NCBI GenBank assembly: GCA_032164295.1
Contig: JAJHTX010000002.1
Span: forward strand, 3,162,001-3,226,000
DNA: 64,000 bases
Direction: 5' to 3'
DNA from: Inonotus obliquus
Taxonomy: Eukaryota > Basidiomycota > Agaricomycetes > Hymenochaetales > Hymenochaetaceae
The position numbers and the translations under genes were made by a program. Below the pieces are notes generated by a model. That model did no database searches, was not told the origin of the DNA, and saw nothing but the letters and a program-made list of their open reading frames with translations. The number at the start of each line of letters is the position of its first letter. Position 1 is the stretch's first letter. Of the stretch, positions 21,947-33,600 are shown in pieces.

Positions 21947-24897
21947 TTAGAATGCCTCCGAATGATCAAGCTTCGTTTTGTTACTTACTTTGCGCCAAAG
22001 TAGGCCTTTATGGTCTTTGATCGGCCCATCAACACCAAACGCCAAACCCCGGAACCACCACCAATTTCCAACAATCGCAAACACCGTAATACCAAAGACG
22101 ACCCATTTGTGTACCTGAGCGAGTCGTCGATGCGCAAAGAAGAAATGGTCGAGTAAGTGTGCGAACATGAGAACGGAGAAGTATAGGGCTGGGAGCTGTC
22201 AAAAAGCGAGGTTAGCATATGATAGATCGGAGAGCAAGCTAGAGAACGCACGTAGTGATGAAGGTATGTCACACGTCCCATAATAAGGAAAGGTAGGAAG
22301 TGAAGCGCCCACCCAACGAAGGAAACCTTTATGACATATAAGAAATGCTCCCATTCATCTACGGTATGAAAGATTGGTGATATTCACGGAGTAAAACATG
22401 AAATAGTAGCTCACCTGGATCGAAGTCCCTGTATTTACGTTGACGCCTCATCAAGTATATCGCAACCACAATAACCGAAGCGATGAGACTGGTCGTCCCC
22501 GACCACCAAATCAGCGGCGTGCCGAGCAGGTAGTACTTTGTCTGCTGGTCTCCCCAGCCGCACATACGTAGTCCGAGGTATAGGAACGGCCAGTCGAGAG
22601 GGTTTGAGGCTAAGATATCTTCCTTATCGGGGTTTGGAATTAGAGCATTATTTGAGGTCATCATCGCAACATTCAGGTGCCAGAAATCGCGTAAGAATGG
22701 TGACTTGTAGAATTTCGCGTCACCAGGAGGCACTGGAGAAGAGTATCAGTATGAAAAAAGATCCGAAAAAAGCTCGTCCTTACACCTGTCATTCCAGTGA
22801 CTTTCTACGTTCCACCAGGTATGCTTGTCGTTCGGGTCGTTCTCCTTAATGCAAGACACTTCAACCTGCTTGAAGCCCCATTCCGGAAGAATGGCATTTG
22901 CGGCACGAAGGTAACAACCGAGCTTCTGGTGGCGGAAGCGCAAGCGAGTTGTTAGAGAATGAACTCGATCGACGTGATCTTTATTTCCCCGCTTCAGGTC
23001 GTCCACAACCTCGACCTTCCAGTAATCGTGGTAGTCACCGACAGTAGCGTTTCCGTAACACGATACTTCATGGTTTAGTTTTGTGACGGGTGCAGGAACG
23101 TTGTGGGAGTGAAGGTTGCGAGTTGTCGGGCCGTGTTGAAGGCGAATAACATCACCATGTTTGAGGAAACTAAGGGGACCATTCAAATCAAGAGGAGCCT
23201 CGTCCCACCTGGGATGGACGATCCATTCGTTGTTGTTGTCCTTGTAGTGATAGCAAGTAACTTGCTGCTGTTTTGATCCGACAGGGTAGGTCTGGACGTG
23301 AGAGTGCAAGAGGCCACCGCCATAACCAACATTCTTAATAGTGACCTTCGATCCGTATGCGACCTCTGCGCAACATGTTAGTAAATAGAATAATACATGA
23401 TGAACTACGTCAACACGGACCGAGTGGGTTCTTTCCAAAGTCATTGCCTTTGAGATTCGCCTGGAACAAGGAGCTCATCTGTGCGTCACCTGGACCAGAA
23501 TGATTCAGAACCAAGAAATGGATCTTGAAAGTCGACATATAAACTAATAGCGGAAGAATAATGAGGCAAGCAATTCGGGCTCCCCAATGCTTCGCTTGGT
23601 CGCGCTACACCGGGGGTCATTGTTACGGGAAAATCACAGATACGAGCAACCACCTACCCATGATAAACGGAGATCGCCAAACTTATTCCAGAGATCTTCT
23701 ATAGTATATGCACCGACTAGGAGAGTTACGAAAAAACCAATCCATTTCACACTACAGCTCATTCAGTACGCAGTACGACAATCGAAGAATCAGGAACATA
23801 CCTGAGCACGCAGCCAATAGATATGCCAGTCATCGTAAGCCACAGCCACCAGTCAGGAGAGAACGATCTACAGCTTCTATTTAGCATAATTCACAAGATC
23901 ATATTCCATCACGCACCGGTATTGTTGATTATTGAATTTTGCCATACAAAAGACAGTAGTAAACGTAAAGAACAGTAACATTGCGTCCAGCAAAATGAAA
24001 CGCGAGATGCACATCCAAGCAATATCTAGAGGTTGAGATCCGTCAGTTCATAGCTTGGGTCCCGATTTTGAGCGCTTACCGCAAAGCGCCATTAGCGCGA
24101 CTAAATGACATGCGCGCCTGCTCATCCCTAGTTCAACCGCTGTATACCAAGCCAATGGGACCAACGCAACACCGAAGGTCGCTAACAAAACGCGCATTGC
24201 GACATAAGGCACGTCCTCCGGATATGTCGATCCACTCTTAAAATCGAAGTGTCCGTTATAGCCAGAAAGAAGTCCCACAAGGCCGACAAGCATCTTTCCA
24301 AGTGGTGGATGCACATCGAAGTAGAACTCGCGTTTCAGGTAATGCGAACCGAACTTGCCAAAATGTGCTTCGTCCCAAACAACGATGTTCGAGTGACCGA
24401 TTCTGTAAAAGCGCGTCCAACACGACAACAGAGTGTAGATGGCGGGAGGTATGTGTTGTGAGTTTTGTTGAATAAACTCTGTCTACACAGATTATATTAC
24501 GCATCAGTATTGCAGAGAAAGAGCTGCCAGCTCACAAGGTCGAACTCACCAAGTTCGTTGGAGGCGGCGGCGCAGGCCTTTGAGGTCTCCCTCCCAATGT
24601 CGGACCCTTCAATGGTCTCATCTTGCTATATACATCCTTTCCCTCATCACTGTATAGGTACTCGGGCTTGGTGTCTGTCCCATTACTGGCAACGCCACTT
24701 CCCTTCACTCTCCTACGCGCGGATTCTTCGGTCATATAGTGTAGAGGTAGTTCCTCTTCGTGCTGCTGCGAAGACCAGTGCGATGATTGGTATGTATTAT
24801 CTGGATAGTTTACTTCCTCGTACTCTGAGGAAGTGCGAGTTGGACTAGCGGGAGGAGAATAGCCGAGGTTCAGAGCAACTTGCGAAGGACGCTGCAT
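21947..24897 (-). CDS. PMT2: Protein O-mannosyltransferase, PMT2 type (GT39)
   Basis: This ER multi-pass enzyme transfers mannose from dolichyl-phosphate mannose to Ser/Thr of secretory proteins. The cytosolic N-terminus is Pro/Ser-rich. The first lumenal loop has the catalytic acid motif in VWDEAHFGKFGSHYLKREFY and HPPLGKMLVGLVG. The MIR domains are read from VAYGSKVTIKNVGYGGGLLH, EWIVHPRWDE, RLQHGPTTRNLHSHNVPAPV and LRFRHQKLGCYLRAANAILP. The following HTWWNVESHWNDR and PPGDAKFYKSPFLRDFWHLN and then NPLDWPFLYLGLRMCGWGDQ favour the PMT2 subfamily. Several hydrophobic segments follow, ending WWFRGLAFGVDGPIKDHKGL. The start used is the first real ATG (24897); an upstream in-frame TTG was not used. 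Fungal PMT2 proteins usually pair with PMT1-type partners, which are not in this window. Confidence 0.93.
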
Positions 24898-25262
24898 TCG
24901 ATGCAAGCGAAGCAGCTGCCGTGATGGATGGGATCAAAATTCTGCCTGGCGCAGAGCTCTAGTGTACCCCCGTTTTTCAGCAGCAGACTCAGAGATTAGT
25001 GTAGGCTTTTTTGTTGAAGGAGCGATGATGAGCGTCGAGCAAGGGACTATAAGGTAAGAACAGCAATGTAATGATGGGCGCCGAGGCGCGACTGACGTGT
25101 CGATCGCAGCACAGGCCACACCCAAAAATGGTCGGAAAAATCTTGTTGCAACTACACAAAAATAGATTCGCAAGAGGGAAACTATATATACGATACAAAA
25201 GCAGGGAAGACATGGAATCACAACACAACCCAGTACTCTCTACTAGTGCCGATTGTAAATAC
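24898..25262. promoter_or_regulatory. PMT2 promoter and fibrillarin 3' flank
   Basis: These 365 bp separate the PMT2-type start from the fibrillarin stop; both genes run on the minus strand. No gene or clear element is seen. Confidence 0.4.
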
Positions 25263-26521
25263 CTAGAGCGGAATCAGTATGGCATTATAATCTCCGAGAA
25301 GATAATACCCACCAATAACCATCGCATGATCGCGCTCGTAAGGCTGTTGAATTCAACAGGTGAGACCTTGGGTGCATGAAACCATCATGGGCATATGCAC
25401 AACGTACCTCAAGAGTAAGCTGTTCAAGGGGTTTAATGTTTTCAGCAGCAAGTTTGTTTCGTTCACTCTCAAACACGACAGCTGCAGGTGCGGTCGAATC
25501 AATGCAGTTCGCCTTTATCGAAATGATCACATGGCCTTTGTTTTTGAGGAATTGGTGTGCATTAAGAGCGACAATACGGGCTTGGTCAGGTTGTGCTACA
25601 TCCGCGAAGATGACATCCACCATCGACAATAGCATTCGATACTTTGACGGATAACGAGCATCCTCGATGATAGCTAACAAATCAAGGTTAGGCACGGATT
25701 TTCTAAAGCATAGGGAGAGAAGGGCACGGACGAATAACATTGGTGCGCTTCTTTGCCATTCCGATGAGATCCCGCCCCGAGCGGTTGGAAAACTCTACGG
25801 CATATACGACACCCTCCTGAAGAGAACTATTAGTATCTCCTGCATGTTGGAGGAAGCATAAGAACTCACTGGTCCGACCATATCAGCGACATGGCTCACA
25901 CTCGTCCCGCTTGCAGCACCGAGATAGAGTACCTTCTTTCCAGGACCAATATAGATATCCTCGACACCTCCAAGAATACCAGCAGCCAGTTTGCTACGGA
26001 AAGGGTTCCACACACGATACTCGATCTTCCCTTCCTCTTCGCCACCATCAACAGTAACACGTTTTTCTCCATAGACGGATTCTCCAGGAACAAGATTCTT
26101 CGTCACAAGCATATGTTCCTTCCCTTTGGCGATAAAGACACCTTCATGCTTATGCGGCTCAACAATGACCTTCGCGCCACCCCTTGCGCCTCCTCTGGCG
26201 CCACCTCTGGCGCCTCTCCCGCCGCGTTCTGGCTTGCCTCGACCAGCAGGCCCACCTCTACCGGGAGGTCCTAAAGAATATGATTAGCTTCAGCTTATGC
26301 GCCAGACAAGCATACCATCGACCAACCTCCACGTCCTCCACCCCTTCCTCCTCCACGTCCGCCTCGGCTTGTAACCCCACCGCGTCCACCACCACGTCCA
26401 CCACCCCGCCCTGCACCTCTACCGCCGAATCCTCCGCGACCTCCAGAAGCGCCTTGAAAGTGAATGAGCACCTTAGTATCCGATGTTTGTCCACGAAATA
26501 ACTTATCTCACCAAATGCCAT
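25263..26521 (-). CDS. NOP1: Fibrillarin, box C/D snoRNP rRNA 2'-O-methyltransferase
   Basis: The nucleolar methyltransferase of box C/D snoRNPs uses S-adenosylmethionine to methylate rRNA riboses. The first exon holds only MAFG; the next ones encode a Gly/Arg-rich (GAR) region of repeated GGRGG units. The catalytic domain starts at [20 protein letters not shown]. It continues [20 protein letters not shown], then the SAM-binding [20 protein letters not shown], the [13 protein letters not shown] segment and [20 protein letters not shown]. It then reads [15 protein letters not shown] and the end [20 protein letters not shown]. Catalytic Lys-Asp-Lys-His positions appear retained. The start at 26521 and stop at 25263 are consistent with a protein of about 310 residues. 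Confidence 0.96.
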
Positions 26522-26809
26522 AGCTTTATTAAGTGCGTTGGCAGAGCCTTGGAGTCTGTTCGTAATGACTTTAGGAGGTCTCTTGAGTATCTCGCTCTAA
26601 CAACAAGCAACAAACTGACCAGAGCAACTTTTTTTTCTGGAATTGATCGGCTATATTCTCACGGCCTAATTTGGAAGTTGCGATGGACGTATTCAAGGCT
26701 ATTACAATTTTGTAGCATGTAACAGTTACAAAGACAACCTCATTGACACAGGAAAATAGATGCTAGATTATGAAAACATGTACGGAAACGAAAGAATGCC
26801 CTCCGTGAG

Positions 26810-27913
26810 TTACTTCGCCTTTCTCCCTCTACCATTTCTCGCGCCAGCCTTCTTCCCGTCGTTCTTATCCTCGTGTACCTTTCCGTTCTGCTTGTTGCTG
26901 AATAGCTTTTGCTGAAGTTTCTCGAACTCTTCATCATCAATATCAGGAACAGTTGCTTTTGATTTCTTCCCCGAAGTAGCGTCGTCGTCGTCGTTTTCTC
27001 GCTTCTTGCCTCTCTTCCCTTTCGATTTCGGTTCGGGCTCCGCGTACTTTGCGGCGAGACTATCGAAGAAGCCGTCCATAGTCTTCCTTTTCTTCAGAAT
27101 AAGGGCCTGTAGGACGGAGGTATCCTCCTCATCTACAGGTTCGGCTTTCGCTTTGCCTTTCCCTCGTGCTTTCCTGGGACCTACTTTCCCGCTACCATAG
27201 AATTCGTCCCACACACCAAGTTCTTTCGCTAATTCCTCTGCTTCCGCCGCCTCCTTCTCGCCTTGTTTCTGTCGTACCAACCTTGCCTTTTCGTCTTTAA
27301 CACTCTTGTCCCATGCTTTGGAGGTTGGCAACTCGCCGTCTTTGATGAGCTGTGTTACCAGCTTGATGAAACGAGTTTCGTCATCAAACGTCGAGTGTGG
27401 TATGTGATTTATAATCTCGCCGATTGTGCCGTCGGTCTCGATGTAGGCACGTTTGATATCTTCGATCTCTTCCGCCGAACCTGCGGCATGTTTAGCATAG
27501 GATAGCATGCTCAATAAAGATAAGAACACACCTTGATATTCTTTCTTCAACTCATCCAGTTTACCCTTCGTAACGGTATCAAACAAGTCCGCAAAGTATG
27601 CCTCCCAACCATCTTCACCAGCTTGAAGCTCGAAACCTTCGTCAGTGCGACCCGTCTTGTCATATCTGGACCGTCGCTTCTCATCGCACAGAACCGCGTA
27701 CGCGAACCCGACCTGCTGAAACTTCACTGATGACTCGGTACGCGTCTCGTCTGAAGAATTGACGTGTTTGTCCGGGTGGTAAATCAACGCCAGTCGACGA
27801 TAAGCTTTCTTGATGGCATCATTAGTGGCCGTTGACTCAAGTGAGAGGACAGCGTAGAGGTCAACATCCTCCTGACCAGGGAAGAACTGCGAGATAGGGT
27901 CCTCTTGTTCCAT
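26810..27913 (-). CDS. DNAJC9-like J-domain protein
   Basis: The J domain is at residues 15-90: DLYAVLSLESTATNDAIKKA, the HPD tripeptide in YHPDKHVN, and a glycine-poor end. Downstream come DELKKEYQGSAEEIEDIKRA and GTIGEIINHIPHSTFDDETR, which match the DNAJC9 / Spf31-type family. In animals DNAJC9 is a histone H3-H4 co-chaperone that recruits HSP70; in this fungus that role is inferred. A 51-nt, stop-free intron probably interrupts after KEYQG (about 27483-27533), which restores the family spacing. The C-terminal third is Lys/Glu-rich with basic clusters (KSKGKRGKKREN, ARNGRGRKAK) that suit a nuclear or histone-binding protein. Two ACGCGT boxes lie 36 and 72 bp upstream of the ATG. Confidence 0.85.
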   Translation of the reverse strand: MEQEDPISQFFPGQEDVDLYAVLSLESTATNDAIKKAYRRLALIYHPDKHVNSSDETRTESSVKFQQVGFAYAVLCDEKRRSRYDKTGRTDEGFELQAGEDGWEAYFADLFDTVTKGKLDELKKEYQGVFLSLLSMLSYAKHAAGSAEEIEDIKRAYIETDGTIGEIINHIPHSTFDDETRFIKLVTQLIKDGELPTSKAWDKSVKDEKARLVRQKQGEKEAAEAEELAKELGVWDEFYGSGKVGPRKARGKGKAKAEPVDEEDTSVLQALILKKRKTMDGFFDSLAAKYAEPEPKSKGKRGKKRENDDDDATSGKKSKATVPDIDDEEFEKLQQKLFSNKQNGKVHEDKNDGKKAGARNGRGRKAK

Positions 27914-28346
27914 CGGATCTTGTGGTGGTTAGAATGGTCCAGCTCGAGACGCGTATGTCATGCACGTTGTGAATTTCACGTGACACGCGTCTAGAAATAT
28001 AATATTAATAATAATATTGACAATTTCCCCACCTTGTGACTGTCCTCAGAAGATTAATATTATGTAACATTAACTAGCAGAACGGAATATTATTGAGTAT
28101 TTGGCAAGAAACATCTCTAGGGCGAAAACGGGTATTAGAATATAAGAGAAATCTTACAAAATGTCTCATGCCGCAGGAAAGGCTACAAAAGTTCTCCGTT
28201 AACCCAAAAACATATGGACACTTCCGAATTAACACTCGCGTGGACAGGAAAAGATAAATAAGGGGACGTGATGGCATGATTCGATAATTGATTGTTGAAG
28301 TACATGCAGAAGTCCGTTGGGCGAAAATTTACCTTCGAATTAGCGC
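27914..28346 (-). promoter_or_regulatory. DNAJC9-like promoter with two MluI cell-cycle boxes; AT-rich intergenic DNA
   Basis: ACGCGT occurs at 27949-27954 and 27985-27990, both just upstream of the J-protein ATG, with a CACGTG between them. The MluI cell-cycle box is the target of the MBF complex that drives G1/S genes in yeasts. The remainder (about 27995-28110) is AT-rich with ATAATATT repeats and ends at the stop of the membrane-protein gene. Confidence 0.55.
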
Positions 28347-30183
28347 CTATTCTATTGAGAGCCTTGGTTGCAGAACTACTCCAGCAGTGAACGAGTTATG
28401 TCGCTCGCCCACACCTGGAGTATTCGGCGCAGAATAGGTCACTTTTTCGGGTACGTCTGAGATGTAAGAAAAATCCAATTACCAAAATATTCTTTCACCT
28501 CAGTAGTCACGAGGGAATACTGACCATGAATTTTGGCATCCTTTAGTCCCTTGTCGAAATCTGAGAAACACCGTAGACCAACGGCGAAAGTTGCAAACAA
28601 TATGAGGAATGCAACAATCGCTAAAAACAACTCAGATACCAGCGATATCAAAACTTCGCATATGCTTACTGAAAACTGTAAGCGTGGCTCTCGTTGTCTC
28701 GTACTGCTCCCTGGTTTCTGGCTGATAGAATCGAACTAGCTTAAATACTGAAAGATAGTCAGTGGATTGTTCAACGAAAAAAGGAAGGTAGACTTACTGA
28801 AATATGTCTCCGCGGCCAACATGATGATAAGAGATAGTGTCATAAGCCTACGGGCGAGTCAGTGAAATTATAAATATCACTGTAATACGGTTCTACCATT
28901 TGATTTCTCGCTTTACAGCAACACCACAAAAGATTAACAGGGTTAAGACAACTGGGATGGCAGCAATTGTCAGACCAAACTCCGCCTCGTCGGTCTGTAG
29001 TACGATGATGAGAAGCTGGGTAGAAAGGCTCAGTAATGGGCTCGAGACGGAGAACAAGATGACCTAACCTGCATTGTAACACCAGTGAAACAGAAAAAGT
29101 CAAATTTGAGCAAGCAAATCATGATCTGGTACCACTGGTACATGCCTAAGAAACCGGATCAGTGCTGAATCAGTATAAAGAATCCATGACTCACTCTTCA
29201 TTCGCGGATTGGCGCCAACGACTTGAAACACGGCCCATCTGCGGTCAGAACGTAAACCACCGACCGACGGAGACGCCGGGAAACGTACATACCCGAACTC
29301 AGAGAAGAGTTCCCGCACGTAAAATATCATTACCAACCAAGCCACGGCTAACACGCACGGGACAACAATCAGGAAAGGTTGGACGATACCCCAGAGGGTG
29401 CCAGAGCCGTCGCATCCCTAGAAAGAAGAACATGAGAAGGAACGAAATAGTCCATCAGGCTAGCCTCATACAACAAACTCTGTGCATGGATCATCATGCC
29501 TAAAGACTAGGGCCTGGCGAGCTTCGTGGACTTGTAGTGAGGAAAATACGATGAGTGCAATATGGAAAGCTGTGTGATTTAGAAGGGATCGAATCAGTCT
29601 CGATGGACAGGAATAATTGATGCAACGACGCACCTAGGATGCCCGCTAACTGGATAATATTCCGAAGCTTGAGTGCATCCAGAGCCATGAGCAGCTCAAA
29701 AACCCTATCAAACTTGAGCCTATGGAAATGGAGATGAGTGATTTGTTGCAACCTACATCGCGAGCGCGAACAGGGAAAGGTAGCAGGGGATTGTCTAAAG
29801 ATCATCATGCTGGTCAGTGCATCCTGCCAATTGCGCTTAGGGCTTCATTCATGCCTTGTATGTAGACTGTGAACTAGTATTGACGTTTGATTCGACCTGT
29901 ACAAGAGGTGAGTATACTGGCCGGAAAATTTCGTTGAGTTACTCTTACGAAACCGAAGGCAAGTGCAACCATCGTGAGCACGATGATAGCATCTAAACAA
30001 GCAACAGCACTGTCTCAACACACGGCAGGAACGCGTGTCTGAGAGATTGAGCGACATACTTAGGACAACTACAATCAGAAAAGAATCAGCGTTAAAGTGG
30101 CGCGATCAATACGATGCTGGAGACATACTGGTGGCTACAAAGGCCTTCTGGGGTCTCGTTCCGAGAAAACGTTCAACGGCCAT
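28347..30183 (-). CDS. UPF0658-like fungal multi-pass membrane protein
   Basis: Joining about ten short exons from MAVERFLGTRPQKAF (30183) gives a hydrophobic protein with seven or so membrane segments. Examples are IVLTMVALAFGF, IPCYLSLFALAM, LAFHIALIVFSSLQVHEARQ, VVPCVLAVAWLVMIFYV, YQWYQIMICLLKFDFFCFTG, IAAIPVVLTLLIFCGVAVKR and IVAFLILFATFAVGLRCFSD. The order and the charged loops between them resemble the UPF0658 Golgi membrane proteins of fungi. That resemblance is from memory and the function is unknown. The C-terminus is read through a last intron to VTYSAPNTPGVG and LQPRLSIE, then stop at 28347. Intron 29795-29854 appears to use a GC donor. The gene is divergent from the large disordered protein, 459 bp away. 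Confidence 0.65.
29795..29854 (-). other. GC-AG intron in the UPF0658-like gene
   Basis: The exon ending SSQSTYK joins in frame to TIPCYLSLFALAM only if the intron runs from GCATGA to CTTTAG. No GT donor near the junction keeps frame. Confidence 0.55.
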
Positions 30184-30642
30184 GCCTAGTTATGGATATG
30201 ATCACGAAAGGATATCCTTCGTTCAGCGCAATGACACTCGTGCGCTGTGTGTCGGAGGAAGAGAGTGGTGGGAATACCGACGAAGGCGGTTAACTGTGTC
30301 CACGGTGAGCCGGAGCTGGCTGCGTTTGACCGCGTTTCTGATTGTACACTTACACCGCCCAGTCTAATAATAAAAACCCGAAACACCGTTTCACGCCGGA
30401 ACGCTAAGGCAATACGAAGGGAAAATGTACTGCTCCCTGTACGCTCATGAAGACACGAAACGATATTGTATAGATTATCTGTGCGGAATTTACGCGAGTT
30501 TATATGAGCAATATTGTTGTGAGAACTGAATTGACTATAAATGGCAGGTGTCACGCGTGACAGTCGCGTGTTCCAAACTCCAACCAACCACACCGCGGTG
30601 CTTCAGTGTTGTGCTGAGTATTTTCAGTATTTACTTACCCCC
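30184..30642 (+). promoter_or_regulatory. Divergent promoter with TATA box and MCB site for the disordered-protein gene
   Basis: A TATAAA lies at 30536-30541. ACGCGT lies at 30553-30558 and a TCGCGT just after. The ATG at 30541 overlaps the TATA box and is therefore unlikely to be the translation start; the next in-frame ATG at 30643 is about 100 bp downstream of the TATA. Confidence 0.5.
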
Positions 30643-33600
30643 ATGGAAGAGGTCCTGCCTGCCTCGCCCGCCTCTTTCAGCTCTGCCAACTACGATAGCG
30701 ATGGCGTCAATACATCCTCCGCAAAGATATTTTTCGGCCAGTTCCAGACACCTGAGAAGAAGCTTGCGACACTTGTGGATTCGAACGCATCTCTAGTTCA
30801 ACAGAATTCGCTTAATGCCAACACACCAGGATCGTCCTCCCTGCGTCGTTCTCCACGTCTGTCCGAATCCCCTGCGCGTCGAGACTCAGAAGAACTGGTG
30901 GGGGAACAAAGCGAGCAGGAAGAAGAGGACGAGGACGAACCTAGTGGTGCTTTCCCCGATAATAGGGGAAGTGAAGTTCGTCAAGGGTCATGGCAGGATG
31001 CGCCGTTCTTAGAATTTCTTCGGCCGGATGGTGCGTGCTGTTGTTGTGAAGTCGTCATCATATTCAAGCGTCTTTCAGAACCTTCTTCCGCTATAGCCAG
31101 CCGCATAATGCGAGCACACGACAATCCATCACCACCTCCAAAGGCACTTCGTCTGTCTTTGAGTTCTCGATCATCTTCCATTATGGTTCCTGAAGATGTG
31201 CTCCCTTCTATCCCCAGCTCGTCAGAGAACTCGGATGCTGCAGTAGAGTCAATTTTGGGACCCAGTGATGACTTCAGAACAAGTCCAACGCCACCTCCAA
31301 TTGTATCCGAAATGCCGCTTCTACCTACACCAACTATTTTTGGGTCGAACTCGCGTTCTCCAACGCCTCGTAGAGGGAAACAGTCATCACCTCTCTTGCT
31401 CGTCCAGAGTGATTCCGATCTCATATCCTTTGATCACTCGGTGCTCATTTCCCATTCTCCTGTTGGCGTCGAAATCCACTCGCCCTCGCCGCAACACCCG
31501 CAGCAACTAACAATAGATGACTTGCTGTTCTCCTCACCTCCACAATATTCCTCTCCCAACCGGAAACAAGGGACACCGGAACAAGAAGGAAGTCCTACGA
31601 TTACACTTGGAAGAGCTGTTCCTCCCAATCAGCAGTTCGGATCTTGCACTAGTAATTCAGACGAGTCAGCTCCTTTCCCCGTCGGGCCCATCTGTGAAAT
31701 GGGGGAGCACGGAGACGAGGTGCCGAAGGATGAGTCAGGTTTCTCTTGCACCCCTGACCGAAAGATTCCTCCATCCGTAGACAGTAAGAACCAGACAACG
31801 CCTGTAACGAATTTATCGGTTCCGGCTCCAAACTCTACTTTAAGGCGGAGCCCAAGGCTTAGTACGATTCCTCCTCCATCCCTGCTAACGACACCGTGTC
31901 GATCGACTCCAGTACGAACTCCAACGGTCAAGTCTTCTAAAACTGACGGTTCACAAGCTCGTAAGCGACGTCGCGAGAGTCCGGAGAAGACAGTGCGTCC
32001 ATCCCTTACGCCCAAAAGGCGTGACTGGGTTGGGGAGTCAGACGAATCTGGCAGCGAAGCGGAGCCGTTCCAATCCCCATCAAAGAAGGGGAAACGGGAT
32101 CGAAAGCGCATTAAGAAGGGTGCGGAGATATCGTCTGATGTGGCCGAGTCGCGTTTGGCGGAATCTCTTTCACCGGGATCCGCCCTTATCTTGTCAAACT
32201 TGGTCTCTTCCGAAATTCCGGCTTCTACATCGCAAATGACTGTAGATATGGTTCCTCTCTGTACTCCAGGGAGACAAGAATCTAGAATATCGGTCGAAGA
32301 TAGCGACCCTGCGTCTCCCGCTAAGCCTTCCACCCCACTCCCATCCGGCAACGTGCAGCGTCCTCCGCCCGGCATATTTGCACCTAATATCCATACTCCT
32401 TCGCGTGGTAACCCAACAAGACCTTACCTGGCTCCTGCCTCACCAGTAAAGATGACCTTGTTACCAGCATCTCGAGATGACCCCAAAAGAACTCCAGCTC
32501 GACGCATCCCTATCAAAGATACTGACGATGCAGTTAATCGGCCGGATGGCTCACGTGCCCCACCGGCCATCCGTCCGCCTGTCTTCTCTCGTTCTGCTCT
32601 TTCTCGCCCTCCGACGAATTTCATGGACCATAGTCCGGCAAAGCGAAAGCCTCCTTTAGAACTCACTCGTAAGGTCTTTGATAGAATCGCAAGGGACTCT
32701 CAGGGCACCACTTCAAAGTACTCGGAAGCTGTTATTACAGGTCCTCCAGAGAGTGTAGGATTTATTGATGGACATAAACCGGGCACCAAAACATCAGGTT
32801 CTGTGCGGCCTGAGCAACCAGATTTATCAGCCAATCGCGCCTCGGCGGCTGCCAAAGGCTCAACGGCATCACAGATAACAAAGCCCGTTCAAAAAGCCGA
32901 AAGTCGAATACCTCGACCAGGAATGTTGGCTAAACCCACGGCAACTCAGAAGTCTAAATTACCGATGCCCTCGGCCAGGCGACCGACTGGTTTGGCTCCT
33001 GCGGTGAGTTCATTAGTAATAGATTAAGATAGAACATTAAGTGTTTTTCAGCCCTTTCGCCTTCCGTCGTCTCAGAAAGCACCTTTAACGAAGGTCGTAC
33101 AATTGCATAGTAACTCGTCCAGCAGTTCCGATGATTCTGGAGCTAGTCTATCCAGCGGTACCAGTGCAGCTCCTACCAGAAAGGCGTTGGCTGGTGCCTT
33201 GGCAAAGCGAAACCGTGCCGGGGAAAAGCCTGCACATCCTCAGCTATCAATCAAAGGTCGAAGGGTTATCCCAGGGATGTACGGTGGGCCAGTGAAGAAC
33301 ATTGCCCTCAACGGAGCCGAGAAGCCTCCCCAAGAACATCAGCCCGAAGTAAACATTGGACAGACCATAAGACAGCACCAGACCCTTCGGCCGCGCAGAG
33401 TCACGAAAGGGACATTGCAGGACTTTGAGCTCAAGGGACCTTTGGCCAACGTGGAATCGTCCTCAAGTGAAGCACCACCAGCGGAGGAGAAGTTGGACCA
33501 GGAAATTCAGAAAGAGCCTTCCCCCCCTGTACCTAGTTTGGAGGCCTTTACGTTTGAATGCCCAGCTCCCAATGTCGCTGATGAGCAGCAGGAAGGAAAT

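Noticed and set aside
31629..32375. A 248-codon open frame antisense to the disordered-protein gene
   Set aside because: The sense frame runs open for over 780 codons with a consistent composition and continues across an intron. The antisense frame is a by-product of the GC-rich third positions and has no domain.
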